The notes: a model not told the origin generated them from the sequence alone. A stretch of 64,000 nucleotides of DNA from Xenophilus aerolatus (GCA_030418545.1 QAIB01000004.1:310001-374000), one strand, 5' to 3'. Shown: positions 17,175 to 25,905, numbered from the stretch's first letter. A program made the numbers and translations.

Positions 17175-17263
17175 CACCGGCGCCGCCGGCCGGGTTCAGG
17201 CCCACAGCGCTCGTGCCGACCAGCCAAGGAGCCCATCGGACCACCAATAAGGACGAGAAGAGC

Positions 17264-17329
17264 GAAAGTGCAATCGTCCGCCAGCCCAAGCCAGCCGTCC
17301 GCTCCAGCCAAATTCGTCACAAACGTGAC
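17264..17329. repeat. Copy B of the 66-bp sequence shared with 8281-8346
   Basis: Begins GAAAGTGCAATCG and ends GTCACAAACGTGAC. Aligns gap-free with copy A. On the minus strand it reads as 22 open codons with the same spaced residues (VT.VT.LA.A, DCTF). It lies 17 bases 3' of the stop of the AsmA-like gene. Confidence 0.5.
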
Positions 17330-17345
17330 GATCTCGAACCCAAGC

Positions 17346-18728
17346 CTAGCGCGAGTTCGACCGATTGCGCCGCGCCGCCTTCTTGGCCGGCGCGTCCTCG
17401 CTGCCGAACATCCGCTCCAGCCTCTGCCCGATGCGCGCACCGATGGCGGTGCCCACGCCCGGCAACACGGCGCTGCCGGCCGCCGCGCCCGCCAGCGCGC
17501 CGCCGGTCAGAGACAGCTCGGGCTTGTCCAGCGTGCCGCCGAGCTTGAGCGGGAAACCCACCACGCCGTCGACGATGTCCACCGCCACGTCACCCTGCAT
17601 CCGTCGGTTGAGCACCCGCACGTCGCCGCTCGCCGTCAGCACGCCCGAGCGCGCGCGCAGGTCGATGTAGTGCAGCGCGATCCCGTCCCCGGTGTTCCGC
17701 GTGTCCAGCGTGCCGGTGAGCTCGTCCAGCACCGTCTGGCCCTCGCGCTGCAGGCCCGCCGTCGTCACCGTGCGGGCCAGGTCGAAGCGCCGCAGCGTGG
17801 CAGGGTGCACCTTGAAACGCGTGCGCGTGTGCAGGCTGCGCACCAGCTCGCCCGGGTGCTCGCCGGTCGCATCCAGCGTGGTCTCGCCCGACATGCGCCC
17901 GGCGACGGCCGAGTGGCGGCCGAAGGCGCCGGTGAGGGCCTCCAGGTCGATGTTCTCGGGTTTCAGTTGGGCCGTGAGACGCATGCGGCCGTCGGGCTGA
18001 GTCGCCAGCGTGGCGTCGCCGTCCCAGCTGCCGCCCCCCACCTCGACCGCGACGCGCCAGCGCTCGGTGCCCACGTCTCCCCGGCCGGCGCTGTCGTCGA
18101 TCACCTCGCCGTCGCGCACGATGTGCGCGCGCGCCGGCGGCGACACGCCGGGCCGCTGCACCGTCACCTCGCGCGGGCGCCAGCGGCTGCCGAATTCGAC
18201 CTCGCCGTCGTAGGCGAGGCCGATGCCGCGGCGGTCGATCCACGACACGTCGCTGAAGCGCACCGTGTGCACCGGGATGTCGGCCAGCGTCCAGCTGGAC
18301 GAGGCGGGCGGATCGTCCGCCTGCTTCTCGCGCCCGCGGAAGGCCCGCACCGAGGCGCGCGGAAGCACCAAGCTCTCGACCTCGAGACGCGAGATCTCGA
18401 TACGGCGCTGCAGCAGCGAGCGCCACTGCGGGTACACCGCGACGCGACGCAGCGTGATCGGCTGCGCCTGCTGCGTCGCGACGTCCCGGAACTCGATGAC
18501 GGGCACCGGGCGCAAGGCCCAGCGCGCGTTGCCGATGGTCAGCGCGATGCCGAAGCGGCGCTCGAATTCCTGCGCCGTGCGCTGCGCCACCTCCTCGTCG
18601 TCGGGCAGCCAGGCGAACAGCGCCAGCGCCGCCACGACCACGACGCCGAGCAGGCCCAGACCGCCCCAGGCCAGCCAGCGAGCGGGGCGGCGTCTGCGGG
18701 CCGGCGGGGGCGCGGCGGGGGCATCCAT
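17346..18728 (-). CDS. AsmA-like protein
   Basis: Protein of 460 residues. A proline/arginine-rich cytoplasmic N-terminus is followed by one membrane span (LAWGGLGLLGVVVVAALALFAW, residues ~19-40) and a long periplasmic region of short beta strands. The start of that region, FERRFGIALTIGNARWALRP, and the C-terminal DVAVDIVDGVVGFPLKLGGTLDKPELSLTGG follow the AsmA plan, a family linked to outer-membrane lipid transport and assembly. The last ~50 residues are a Gly/Ala stretch plus a basic tail. It is divergent from the thioesterase gene. Confidence 0.8.
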   Translation of the reverse strand: MDAPAAPPPARRRRPARWLAWGGLGLLGVVVVAALALFAWLPDDEEVAQRTAQEFERRFGIALTIGNARWALRPVPVIEFRDVATQQAQPITLRRVAVYPQWRSLLQRRIEISRLEVESLVLPRASVRAFRGREKQADDPPASSSWTLADIPVHTVRFSDVSWIDRRGIGLAYDGEVEFGSRWRPREVTVQRPGVSPPARAHIVRDGEVIDDSAGRGDVGTERWRVAVEVGGGSWDGDATLATQPDGRMRLTAQLKPENIDLEALTGAFGRHSAVAGRMSGETTLDATGEHPGELVRSLHTRTRFKVHPATLRRFDLARTVTTAGLQREGQTVLDELTGTLDTRNTGDGIALHYIDLRARSGVLTASGDVRVLNRRMQGDVAVDIVDGVVGFPLKLGGTLDKPELSLTGGALAGAAAGSAVLPGVGTAIGARIGQRLERMFGSEDAPAKKAARRNRSNSR

Positions 18729-18830
18729 GCGGCGCAGCTTAGACGCTGGCGCGACGCCCGCCTGTCAGTCGCCGTCGCTATAGTTCCGGGCCGCCGGCGC
18801 CGCGCCGGCCATTCCCCCCTGGAGACCCGC

Positions 18831-19250
18831 ATGCGCATCTGGAAGAAAGACGTGTCCGTCGAAGAACTCACCCGCAGCCACGCGAAGACCGCGGTCGACC
18901 GCCTGGGCATCGAGTTCCTGGAGGTCGGCGACGACTTCATCCGTGCCCGCGTGCCGGTGGACGAGCGCACGGTGCAGCCCTTTCGCATCCTGCACGGCGG
19001 CGTGTCGGTGGTGCTGGCCGAAACGCTGGGCTCCTGCGGCGCCCACTACTCGGCCCCCGAGGGCCACCGCGCCGTGGGCCTGGACATCAACGCGAACCAC
19101 ATCCGCTCGGCCAGCAGCGGCTGGGTGACCGGCACCGCCCGCGCCATCCACATCGGCCGCACCACCCAGGTCTGGCAGATCGACATGACTAACGACGCCG
19201 GCCAGCTGACCTGCGTGTCGCGCATCACGATGGCGGTGCTGCAGGGCTGA
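18831..19250 (+). CDS. Hotdog-fold thioesterase (PaaI/EntH/YbdB-like)
   Basis: Protein of 139 residues of the 4-hydroxybenzoyl-CoA/DHB-CoA thioesterase type. The helix-loop segment ILHGGVSVVLAETLGS holds the conserved HGG and the acidic catalytic Glu. It is followed by the strand VGLDINANHI and a C-terminal strand TCVSRITMAVL. It would hydrolyse an acyl-CoA or aryl-CoA thioester in the cytoplasm. A GGAG sequence precedes the ATG. Substrate unknown; the gene stands alone. Confidence 0.9.
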   Translation: MRIWKKDVSVEELTRSHAKTAVDRLGIEFLEVGDDFIRARVPVDERTVQPFRILHGGVSVVLAETLGSCGAHYSAPEGHRAVGLDINANHIRSASSGWVTGTARAIHIGRTTQVWQIDMTNDAGQLTCVSRITMAVLQG

Positions 19251-19256
19251 AGCCGG

Positions 19257-19374
19257 ACATCCGTCCGCGCAGGACGCGAAGATGCCGCGAAGGTCGCGAA
19301 AGAAACCAGACAAATACTTCTGGGATTTCTTTCGCGACCTTCGCGCAACTTTCGCGCCCTTCGCGTACGGATGT
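19257..19374. repeat. Long hairpin / palindromic repeat between thioesterase and permease genes
   Basis: Perfect 20-bp arms occupy 19286-19305 and 19326-19345 (CGCGAAGGTCGCGAAAGAAA and its complement) around a 20-base loop that itself pairs (CCAGA/TCTGG). Outer arms ACATCCGT (19257-19264) and ACGGATGT (19367-19374) frame the unit. The frame-like repetition of CGCGAAG suggests a dispersed repeat rather than a simple terminator, though it may end transcription from both sides. Confidence 0.75.
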
Positions 19375-19409
19375 TCTCCCCTTTCCGAACACAACAGCAG
19401 GAGACATCC

Positions 19410-20693
19410 ATGAGCATGTTCAGCTGGCGCGAAGTCGCCATGACACCCGGCGCCGTCGTGGCGCCCGACGAGCGGCTGCCGTGGCCGCAGACAGCGGCGA
19501 TGGGCGTGCAGCACGTCATCGCGATGTTCGGCGCCACGGTGCTGGCGCCGATCCTGATGGGCTTCAACCCCAACATCGCGATCCTGATGAGCGGCATCGG
19601 CACGCTCATCTTCTTCCTCGTCACCGGCGGGCGCGTGCCGAGCTACCTGGGCTCGAGCTTCGCCTTCATCGGCGTGGTGATCGCGGCCAGCGGCTACGCC
19701 GGCAAGGGGCCGAACGGCAACCTCGCGGTGGCGCTGGGCGGCATCGTGGCCTGCGGTGTTGTCTACATCCTCATCGGCGCCATCGTGCAGGCCATCGGCA
19801 CCGGCTGGATCGAGCGCTTCATGCCGCCGGTGGTGACGGGCGCGGTGGTGGCGGTGATCGGCCTGAACCTCGCGCAGGTGCCGATCAAGAACATGGCGCC
19901 GACGAATTTCGATGCATGGATGCAGGCCGTGACCTTCCTGTGCGTCGGGCTGGTGGCGGTGTTCACGCGCGGCATGGTGCAGCGCCTGTTGATCCTCATC
20001 GGGCTGATCCTCGCGAGCATCATCTACGCGGTGCTGACCAACGGCCTGGGCCTGGGCAAGCCGATGGACTTCTCGGGCATCGCCGCGGCCGCGTGGTTCG
20101 GCACGCCGACCTTCACCACGCCGGTGTTCGAGGGCAGCGCCATGCTGCTGATCGCTCCGGTGGCCGTCATCCTGGTGGCCGAGAACCTGGGGCACCTCAA
20201 GGCCGTCACTGCCATGACCGGCCGCAACCTCGACCCCTTGATCGGCCGCGCCTTCATCGGCGACGGCATCGCCACGGTGGTGAGCGGCTCCGCCGGCGGC
20301 ACGGGCGTGACGACCTACGCCGAGAACATCGGCGTGATGGCCGCGACGCGCATCTACTCGACGGCGGTCTTCGTCGTGGCCGCGCTGATCGCGCTGCTGC
20401 TGGGCTTCAGCCCCAAGTTCGGCGCGCTGATCCAGGCCATCCCGCTGCCGGTGATGGGCGGCGTGAGCATCGTGGTGTTCGGCCTCATCGCGGTGGCGGG
20501 CGCCAAGATCTGGGTCGACAACAAGGTCGACTTCTCGCAGAACCGCAACCTCATCGTGGCCGCCATCACGCTGATCCTGGGCACCGGCGACTTCACCCTC
20601 AAGTTCGGCCAGTTCGCGCTGGGCGGCATCGGCACCGCGACCTTCGGGGCGATCATTTTGTGGGCGCTGCTGGGAAGGTCGAAGAACGCCTAG
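19410..20693 (+). CDS. NCS2 pyrimidine/uracil permease (RutG/UraA-like)
   Basis: Inner-membrane permease of 427 residues with 12-14 hydrophobic segments. Long stretches match E. coli RutG as I remember it: VVAPDERLP, MGVQHVIAMFGATVL, MSGIGTLIFF, GGRVPSYLGSS, the NCS2 signature NLGHLKAVTAMTGRN, and GTGVTTYAENIGVM. It should import uracil or a related base with protons. The ATG at 19410 has CAGGAG upstream. No other rut genes or pyrimidine catabolic genes are in the window, so a general uracil-permease role is equally possible. Confidence 0.92.
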   Translation: MSMFSWREVAMTPGAVVAPDERLPWPQTAAMGVQHVIAMFGATVLAPILMGFNPNIAILMSGIGTLIFFLVTGGRVPSYLGSSFAFIGVVIAASGYAGKGPNGNLAVALGGIVACGVVYILIGAIVQAIGTGWIERFMPPVVTGAVVAVIGLNLAQVPIKNMAPTNFDAWMQAVTFLCVGLVAVFTRGMVQRLLILIGLILASIIYAVLTNGLGLGKPMDFSGIAAAAWFGTPTFTTPVFEGSAMLLIAPVAVILVAENLGHLKAVTAMTGRNLDPLIGRAFIGDGIATVVSGSAGGTGVTTYAENIGVMAATRIYSTAVFVVAALIALLLGFSPKFGALIQAIPLPVMGGVSIVVFGLIAVAGAKIWVDNKVDFSQNRNLIVAAITLILGTGDFTLKFGQFALGGIGTATFGAIILWALLGRSKNA

Positions 20694-20711
20694 TTGCCAA
20701 CGTCGGCGCTT

Positions 20712-20924
20712 GACCTCACGGCCGATGAACGCGTCAAGGTCGAAGTCGGTGGCGCCTGAGGCCCCGAGGTTCAGGGCATCCGGGGTCTTCAGGAGCAGCT
20801 CGTACTCGAACAGGCGGTTCAGGCCCTCGCGACCGGACAGGCGGACCGGCTCCAGCGCGGGCCGCCCCAGGTGCATGGGAATGGCTGCGCTTCGAACGCG
20901 CAGCGCGTGTGACAGTGCCTGCAT
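20712..20924 (-). pseudogene. VgrG N-terminal remnant (type VI secretion spike)
   Basis: From a well-placed ATG at 20924 with a GGGAGAAG ribosome-binding site, about 71 codons read as the N-terminus of a VgrG/Rhs-Vgr protein: RVRSAAIPMHLGRPALEPVRL, then EGLNRLFEYELLL and DFDLDAFIGREV. A normal VgrG is 600-900 residues. Here the similarity stops abruptly 18 bases short of the permease stop codon, after which the frame is antisense to the permease. I read it as a truncated gene left by a deletion or rearrangement. No other T6SS genes are in the window. Confidence 0.7.
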
Positions 20925-21290
20925 GGCTTCTCCCTGAACTTCTGTTCTTGTTCGGTACTTCATCGAGCTCATGACGACTCGATCAACTGGACCTGATCAG
21001 TGCGCCTGTACCGACGGCCATTATGGGGAGGACGGGGACATCCGCTGGCGATGCGATATCCATCGAAAAAGGGATGAGCGATCTTTCATCAAGACAGCGT
21101 GAAAACCGTCTCGAAATCGGGGCGTTCCAGGTGGATTGCCCATGCGCGGTCTACTGCCTCGCACCAAGCACGCAGAAGGCGGGCACCGGCTGCTGTGCCG
21201 GTCGAAGCCGGATCAATGCTATTGTTTTCGGTAGCTTCGTGCGCCCCCCGGCTTTGCGCTGGCGGGCGTTTTTGCTTGCGCGCCGCCTGT
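20925..21290. other. Gene-free stretch upstream of the VgrG remnant
   Basis: About 365 bases with no supportable gene. The part next to 20924 probably held the promoter of the lost vgrG. The only structure I see is a copy of the GCTATC-family repeat at 21217-21280. Confidence 0.5.
21217..21280 (+). repeat. GCTATC-family interspersed repeat, diverged copy
   Basis: TGCTATTGTTTTCGGTAGCTTCGTGCGCCC followed by CTGGCGGGCGTTTTT matches the plan of the family: a GCTAT..(A/G)TAGC dyad, then a GCGCCC..GGGCG hairpin. It directly follows the stop of the frameshifted lipoprotein gene on the other strand. Confidence 0.55.
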
Positions 21291-21793
21291 TCAGTGCGCC
21301 ATCGCCACCAGCCGCGCGCCGCGCATCTGCTCTTCGCTGAGTGTGTCGGTCGACACGATCATCAACGTGGCCGGGAGCGACGAGCTCTTGGCCGCTGCCG
21401 GGTCGAGCGAGCCGGTCACGCTGTCGGGGAACACGTACATGCCGCCGGTGGCCGGGTCGACGCCGATCATCCCGATCAGGCCGCCGAAGAGGATGTTGCC
21501 GATGTACCAGCCGCTGACCGTCGGGGTGATCGTGATCTCCTTGTCGGCATAGCCGTCCTTCTTCATGCGGATGGTGTAGTTCTCGCCTTTGAAATAGCGG
21601 CGCCGCGGGCCAGCGTGAGGGTGAGCGGCGTGGTGCCGTTGTGGACTGTCTGTCCAGCCCGGTTGGTGACCGTGACGGCAGCGCCCTCCTGGGGCGCGCT
21701 GTGGATGGTGACGGCCTGGACGCTGCCGTTGAAGATGCTGGCGCAGCCAGTGAGCGCACCCGCGACGACGCAGGCGACGAGCAGTCGCTTCAT
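21291..21793 (-). pseudogene. Frameshifted lipoprotein gene (PEGA-like)
   Basis: The first part, from ATG at 21793, encodes a lipoprotein signal peptide with lipobox LTGC (Cys16), then TIHSAPQEGAAVTVTNRAGQ. The reading frame is lost near 21595-21605. The second part continues in another frame as YFKGENYTIRMKKDGYADKE, then GWYIGNILFGGLIGMIGVDPATGGMY, and ends at 21291. Joined, the two parts give a protein of about 167 residues with a PEGA-like surface-repeat fold. One missing base in GGCGCCGC would explain the break. It may be a true pseudogene or a sequencing error. Confidence 0.65.
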
Positions 21794-21959
21794 GGTTTCC
21801 CTCCCGCGGGATTGTTGTGGAGCGGCGAATGTAGGCGTGCGTTGCGGGCTGAACAAGGAACAAATACCCACGCCCGTGCGGCCCGCAAGAGGCCCATGAA
21901 TACAGGCGCCCCGCCGGTCGGCGGCGCGCCTGCGTGCCTGGTGGCTCGCTCGCGAGAAG

Positions 21960-23636
21960 TCAGCCCGCGGCAGCCGCCTTGCGTGCCCGCGTCGTCTTGG
22001 TCGCCGTCTTCCTGGCCGGCGCGGCCTTGCGGGCAGGCGTCTTGGCAGCCGCGGGGGCCGCGGCCTTGCGCGCAGCGGCGGCCGGGGCCTTGGCCTTCTT
22101 TGCGGCGGGCGCCTTGCGCGGGGCGGCGGTCTTCTTCGCCGGGGCCGCCGGGGCTTCGGCCGCCGGCCCCGGCGCGGATGCAGCCTCGGCCACGGGCCTG
22201 GCGGCGCCTGCCACGGCCGGCACCTTCTGCATCAGCTCCATGAGCTTCCTGTGCTCGGCCAGCATGTAGTCGCCGATCTCGGTGATGTCGGGCACGGCAC
22301 GGCGGCAGGCGATGAGGCCGTAGTCCATGCGGCCGTTGTAGCTCTGCACGGTGACGTTGAGGGCCATGCCCTGGCTGGCGATGGACACCGGGTAGTAGCA
22401 GGTGACCAGCGCACCGGCGAAGTACATCGGGAAGGGCGCGCCCGCCACGTTGGAGATGGCGACGTTGGCCATCGGCGGCAGCACGTTGACCAGGCCCGAG
22501 CGCCCCACCATGGAGGCCACGCCCGACATCAGCCAGGGCGCGCCGAACATGGGGAAGTCGTCGAGCACGACGGCCTTGAACTTGTTCATCGTCGACTTCG
22601 ACTGCGTCGACGACTTGTTGATGGCCTTCAGGCGCTCCAGCGGGTCCTTGATGTCGCTGGCCAGGCTCACGAGGATCATGCTGGCCTGGTTGTTGGCGGT
22701 GTCGTCGCCCGCCTCGCGCAGGCTCACGGGCACACCGGCCACGAGCGACTTGTCCGGCAGCTCGTTGCTGTCCTTGAGGTAGCTGCGCAGCGCGCCCGAG
22801 ACGGTGGCCATGACCACGTCGTTGAGCGTGACGCCGAAGTGCTTGGCGATCGCCTTGGTCTCGGCCAGCGGGATGGTGCGGCCGGCGAAGCTGCGCTGGT
22901 TGGTGATCGAGACGTTGAAGGGCGTGCGCGGCGCCGTGAGGTCGAAGCGCTTGGCCAGCGCCTTGGCGTCGGCCGGCCCGGCGTCGCCGGACGGCGTGGC
23001 CAGCGAGCTGAGCGCCTTGCCCAGCGCCGGCAGCATCTTGTAGAGCTTGACGTACTGGGCGGCGGTGTTGCGCAGCGCGGCGGTGGCCAGCTCGGCCATG
23101 CCCAGCTGGTAGCCGCTGCGGCGCGGCTTGTCGCGCGGCGGCTTGACGACACGGCCGGTGGGCTCGAGGTCGAAGATGGCCTTGCCGACCTCGACGCCCG
23201 CCTGGCCGTCGATGCCCGCGTGGTGGACCTTGGTGTAGAGCGCCACGTCGCCGCTTTGCAGGCCGTCGATGATGTAGAACTCCCACATCGGCCGGCTGCG
23301 GTCGATGAGCGACGAATGCAGCCGCGCCACGTACTGCTGCAGCTGCCGGTTGGTGCCGGGCTTGGGCAGCGTGATGTGGCGCACGTGGTAGTCGATGTCG
23401 ATGTCGTCGTCGTCCACCCACACCGGGTTGGACAGGTCGAAGGGCATCAGCGCCAGCTTGCGCGTGAAGACGTCGGCCAGGTGGATGCGGCTGGCCATGA
23501 AGGCCTTGGCGTCTTCGTAGAAGTCGCCCTTGTAGCCCTTGGGCAGTTCGAGCACGTTCAGCGAACCGACGTGCATGGGCATCTCGGGCGTCTCGAAATG
23601 CAGGAATGTGGCGTCCAGGCCGCTCAGGTGCTTCAC
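21960..23636 (-). CDS. Wax ester synthase/acyl-CoA:diacylglycerol acyltransferase (WS/DGAT) with histone-H1-like tail
   Basis: Protein of 558 residues. The acyltransferase domain begins KHLSGLDATFLHFE and carries the catalytic HHxxxDG as HHAGIDG (His138-Gly144), then NDVVMATVSGALR and the C-terminal NVTVQSYNGRMDYGL. Enzymes of this family esterify fatty alcohols or diacylglycerol with acyl-CoA to make storage lipid. From about residue 470 the chain changes to an Ala/Lys/Pro-rich tail (repeats such as AAPRKAPAAKKAKAP and KTPARKAAPARK) like bacterial histone H1-type proteins. The GTG start at 23636 has GGAGG six bases upstream. The next 290 bases upstream hold no gene. Confidence 0.9.
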   Translation of the reverse strand: MKHLSGLDATFLHFETPEMPMHVGSLNVLELPKGYKGDFYEDAKAFMASRIHLADVFTRKLALMPFDLSNPVWVDDDDIDIDYHVRHITLPKPGTNRQLQQYVARLHSSLIDRSRPMWEFYIIDGLQSGDVALYTKVHHAGIDGQAGVEVGKAIFDLEPTGRVVKPPRDKPRRSGYQLGMAELATAALRNTAAQYVKLYKMLPALGKALSSLATPSGDAGPADAKALAKRFDLTAPRTPFNVSITNQRSFAGRTIPLAETKAIAKHFGVTLNDVVMATVSGALRSYLKDSNELPDKSLVAGVPVSLREAGDDTANNQASMILVSLASDIKDPLERLKAINKSSTQSKSTMNKFKAVVLDDFPMFGAPWLMSGVASMVGRSGLVNVLPPMANVAISNVAGAPFPMYFAGALVTCYYPVSIASQGMALNVTVQSYNGRMDYGLIACRRAVPDITEIGDYMLAEHRKLMELMQKVPAVAGAARPVAEAASAPGPAAEAPAAPAKKTAAPRKAPAAKKAKAPAAAARKAAAPAAAKTPARKAAPARKTATKTTRARKAAAAG

Positions 23637-23927
23637 GCGGTGCCTCCGAATCTTGATGTCTCTGTGTGTTGGAAGTGCGATGTCGCGCGGGCCGGGCCCG
23701 CACGCGATTTGCTTTGTACAGCGGCCCGCCGGCCGCCCACCCCCTCGGAAACGCCGAGTCTTGGCGGGTCCGACGTCAGGCCCGGGCAGGTGAAACGGCA
23801 TGCAACAGCTGTGCGCCGACAGCGCGCGGCCCCGCTGCCGCGGGCTCGGGCCGACCGTTGCGCCGTTAGACTCGGGCGCTGCACGCCGACGGCGTTCTCC
23901 TCCTCTCCCCTCCCTTCCGATTTGTCG

Positions 23928-24683
23928 ATGACCGATGCTTCCGCCGCGCGCACCCAGGCGGTGTTCGAATTCAAGAGCGCGACGCTGCCGCTGATCGCGG
24001 TGATCCTGAAGACGGCCGACCTGGCCGTGCTGACCGAGGCGCTGGACGCGCAACTGGCCGACTCGCCCGACTTCTTCGAGCAGGAGCCGGTGGTCATCGA
24101 CCTGTCGCAGCTGCCGGCGGACGGCTCGGGCGAGGCCATCGACTTCGTGAAGCTGCGCGCCATCCTCGCGCGGCACCAGACGCAGCCGGTGGCCGTGCGT
24201 GGCGCCACCGAAGGCCAATCGGCGGCTGCCCGCGCGGCAGGCCTGGCCATCGCCGCGATGCCGGTCTCTCCGCCCGCGCGGCCGCCCGCGCCCGCCGAGG
24301 CGCCGAGCCCCGCGCCGCAGATCGTGCGCGAGGTGCCGGTGCCGCAGGGCGGCACGCTGCTGATCGACCGGCCGCTGCGCTCGGGCCAGCAGGTGTACGC
24401 GCGCGGCGGCGACGTGATCGTGACCGAGGTGGTGAACTTCGGTGCCGAGGTGATCGCCGACGGCCACGTGCATGTGTACGCACCGCTGCGCGGCAAGGCG
24501 ATCGCGGGCGCACGCGGCAACGCCGAGGCGCGCATCTTCACCACCTGCCTGGAAGCGCAGCTGGTGGCGATCGCCGGCATCTACCGCACGTCCGAAGTCG
24601 CGCTGCCCGAGCGGGTGGCCGGCAAGGCGGCGCAGATCCGGCTGCAGGACGACAAACTCGTGATGGAGCCGATCGCCGGCTGA
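23928..24683 (+). CDS. minC: Septum site-determining protein MinC
   Basis: Protein of 251 residues, the FtsZ-antagonist of the Min system. The N-terminal domain (FEFKSATLPLIAVILKTADL) inhibits FtsZ assembly. A Pro/Ala-rich linker spans about residues 108-130. The C-terminal beta-helix domain, with GAEVIADGHVHVYAPLRGKAIAG, dimerises and binds MinD. It is first in the minC-minD-minE order, with minD starting 67 bases after it. Confidence 0.95.
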   Translation: MTDASAARTQAVFEFKSATLPLIAVILKTADLAVLTEALDAQLADSPDFFEQEPVVIDLSQLPADGSGEAIDFVKLRAILARHQTQPVAVRGATEGQSAAARAAGLAIAAMPVSPPARPPAPAEAPSPAPQIVREVPVPQGGTLLIDRPLRSGQQVYARGGDVIVTEVVNFGAEVIADGHVHVYAPLRGKAIAGARGNAEARIFTTCLEAQLVAIAGIYRTSEVALPERVAGKAAQIRLQDDKLVMEPIAG

Positions 24684-24750
24684 GCCCGGCGGCGACCCTC
24701 ACACCCCGACATTCGGTTCGAACGTAGACGAGAGAAAAAGGATTCAGGCA

Positions 24751-25566
24751 ATGGCCAAAATCGTGGTGGTGACCTCGGGCAAGGGCGGCGTCGGCAAGAC
24801 GACCACCAGCGCGAGCTTTTCGTCCGGGCTGGCGCTGGCCGGCAAGAAGACGGCGGTGATCGACTTCGACGTCGGCCTGCGCAACCTGGACCTCATCATG
24901 GGCTGCGAACGCCGCGTGGTGTACGACCTGATCAACGTGATCCAGGGCGAGGCCAACCTCAAGCAGGCCCTCATCAAGGACAAGCAGTGCGAGAACCTCT
25001 TCGTGCTGGCCGCCTCGCAGACGCGCGACAAGGAAGCGCTGACGCAGGAAGGCGTCGAGAAGGTCCTGAAGGACCTGCAGGAGATGGACTTCGACTACAT
25101 CGTCTGCGATTCGCCCGCCGGCATCGAGACCGGCGCACTGATGGCGATGCACTTCGCCGACGAGGCGCTGGTGGTGACCAATCCCGAGGTGAGCTCGGTG
25201 CGCGACTCCGACCGCATCCTGGGCATGCTCAGCAGCAAGACCAAGCGAGCGAAGGACGGTGGCGAGCCGATCAAGGAACACCTGCTCATCACGCGCTACA
25301 ACCCGAACCGCGTGGCCGACGGCCAGATGCTGTCGCTGGAGGACATCCAGGACATCCTGCGCATCAAGCTGATCGGCGTGATCCCCGAGTCGGAAACGGT
25401 GCTGCAGGCGTCCAACCAGGGCGTGCCGGCCATCCACGACAAGGACACCGAGGTCGCCCAGGCCTACCAGGACGTGGTGGCCCGCTTCCTCGGCGAGGAC
25501 AGGCCCATGCGCTTCATCGAGGCGGAGAAGCCCGGCTTCTTCAAACGCCTGTTCGGCGGGAGGTGA
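24751..25566 (+). CDS. minD: Septum site-determining ATPase MinD
   Basis: Protein of 271 residues. The deviant Walker [14 protein letters not shown] is at residues 10-22, with the partner switch CDSPAGIE further on. The C-terminus FFKRLFGG is the amphipathic membrane-targeting helix. ATP-bound MinD recruits MinC to the membrane and is released by MinE, which keeps division at midcell. An AGAGAAAAAGGA stretch lies upstream of the ATG. minE follows after 5 bases. Confidence 0.97.
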   Translation: MAKIVVVTSGKGGVGKTTTSASFSSGLALAGKKTAVIDFDVGLRNLDLIMGCERRVVYDLINVIQGEANLKQALIKDKQCENLFVLAASQTRDKEALTQEGVEKVLKDLQEMDFDYIVCDSPAGIETGALMAMHFADEALVVTNPEVSSVRDSDRILGMLSSKTKRAKDGGEPIKEHLLITRYNPNRVADGQMLSLEDIQDILRIKLIGVIPESETVLQASNQGVPAIHDKDTEVAQAYQDVVARFLGEDRPMRFIEAEKPGFFKRLFGGR

Positions 25567-25571
25567 GCCGC

Positions 25572-25841
25572 ATGTCCTTTCTCTCCTTTCTGCTCGGCGA
25601 GAAGAAGAAGACGGCCAGCGTGGCCAAGGAGCGGCTGCAGATCATCCTGGCGCACGAGCGCACCAGCCTCTCGGCCAAGCGGCCCGACTACCTGGCCGAC
25701 CTGCAGCGCGAACTGGTGGCGGTGATCTCCAAGTACGTGTCCATCCAGCCCGAGGACATCAAGGTGAACCTCGAACGCCAGGACGACCTGGAAGTGCTGG
25801 AGGTCAAGATCGAGCTGCCCGAGGCCGCGCCGGCGCGCTGA
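25572..25841 (+). CDS. minE: Cell division topological specificity factor MinE
   Basis: Protein of 89 residues. The N-terminal [15 protein letters not shown] is the membrane-binding and MinD-sensing helix, followed by the conserved [13 protein letters not shown] contact segment and the C-terminal alpha/beta dimerisation domain ([23 protein letters not shown], in part). It stimulates MinD ATP hydrolysis. Last gene of the min operon; a GCTATC-family repeat follows the stop. Confidence 0.97.
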   Translation: MSFLSFLLGEKKKTASVAKERLQIILAHERTSLSAKRPDYLADLQRELVAVISKYVSIQPEDIKVNLERQDDLEVLEVKIELPEAAPAR

Positions 25842-25844
25842 ATC

Positions 25845-25905
25845 TGCTCCTGTTTCGATAGCTCGCGGCGCCCGGTGGACGGGCGCTGCAGGCCCTTTTC
25901 GATCC
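25845..25905 (+). repeat. GCTATC-family interspersed repeat
   Basis: CTGTTTCGATAGCTCGCGGCG followed by GCGCCCGGTGGACGGGCGC, TGCAGGC and a T-run. The hairpin GCGCCCG/CGGGCGC with trailing TTTT could serve as the terminator of the min operon. Confidence 0.7.

Larger units (their letters stand above)
16515..17345. other. Gene-free repeat-bearing region
   Basis: About 830 bases without a supportable gene. The open frames here are short, occur in several frames at once and mirror each other across an inverted repeat, so I reject them as coding. The stretch holds the 449-bp inverted-repeat element (16726-17174) with a REP-like hairpin in its centre, and copy B of the 66-bp repeat. Confidence 0.7.

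Noticed and set aside
16557-17250. Several short frames across the inverted-repeat region
   Set aside because: They occur in several frames, mirror each other between the two arms and change character within the repeat, so they reflect DNA repetition, not coding.
20973-21290. Short open frames on both strands between the VgrG remnant and the lipoprotein gene
   Set aside because: No ribosome-binding sites, no family resemblance and overlap with a repeat.
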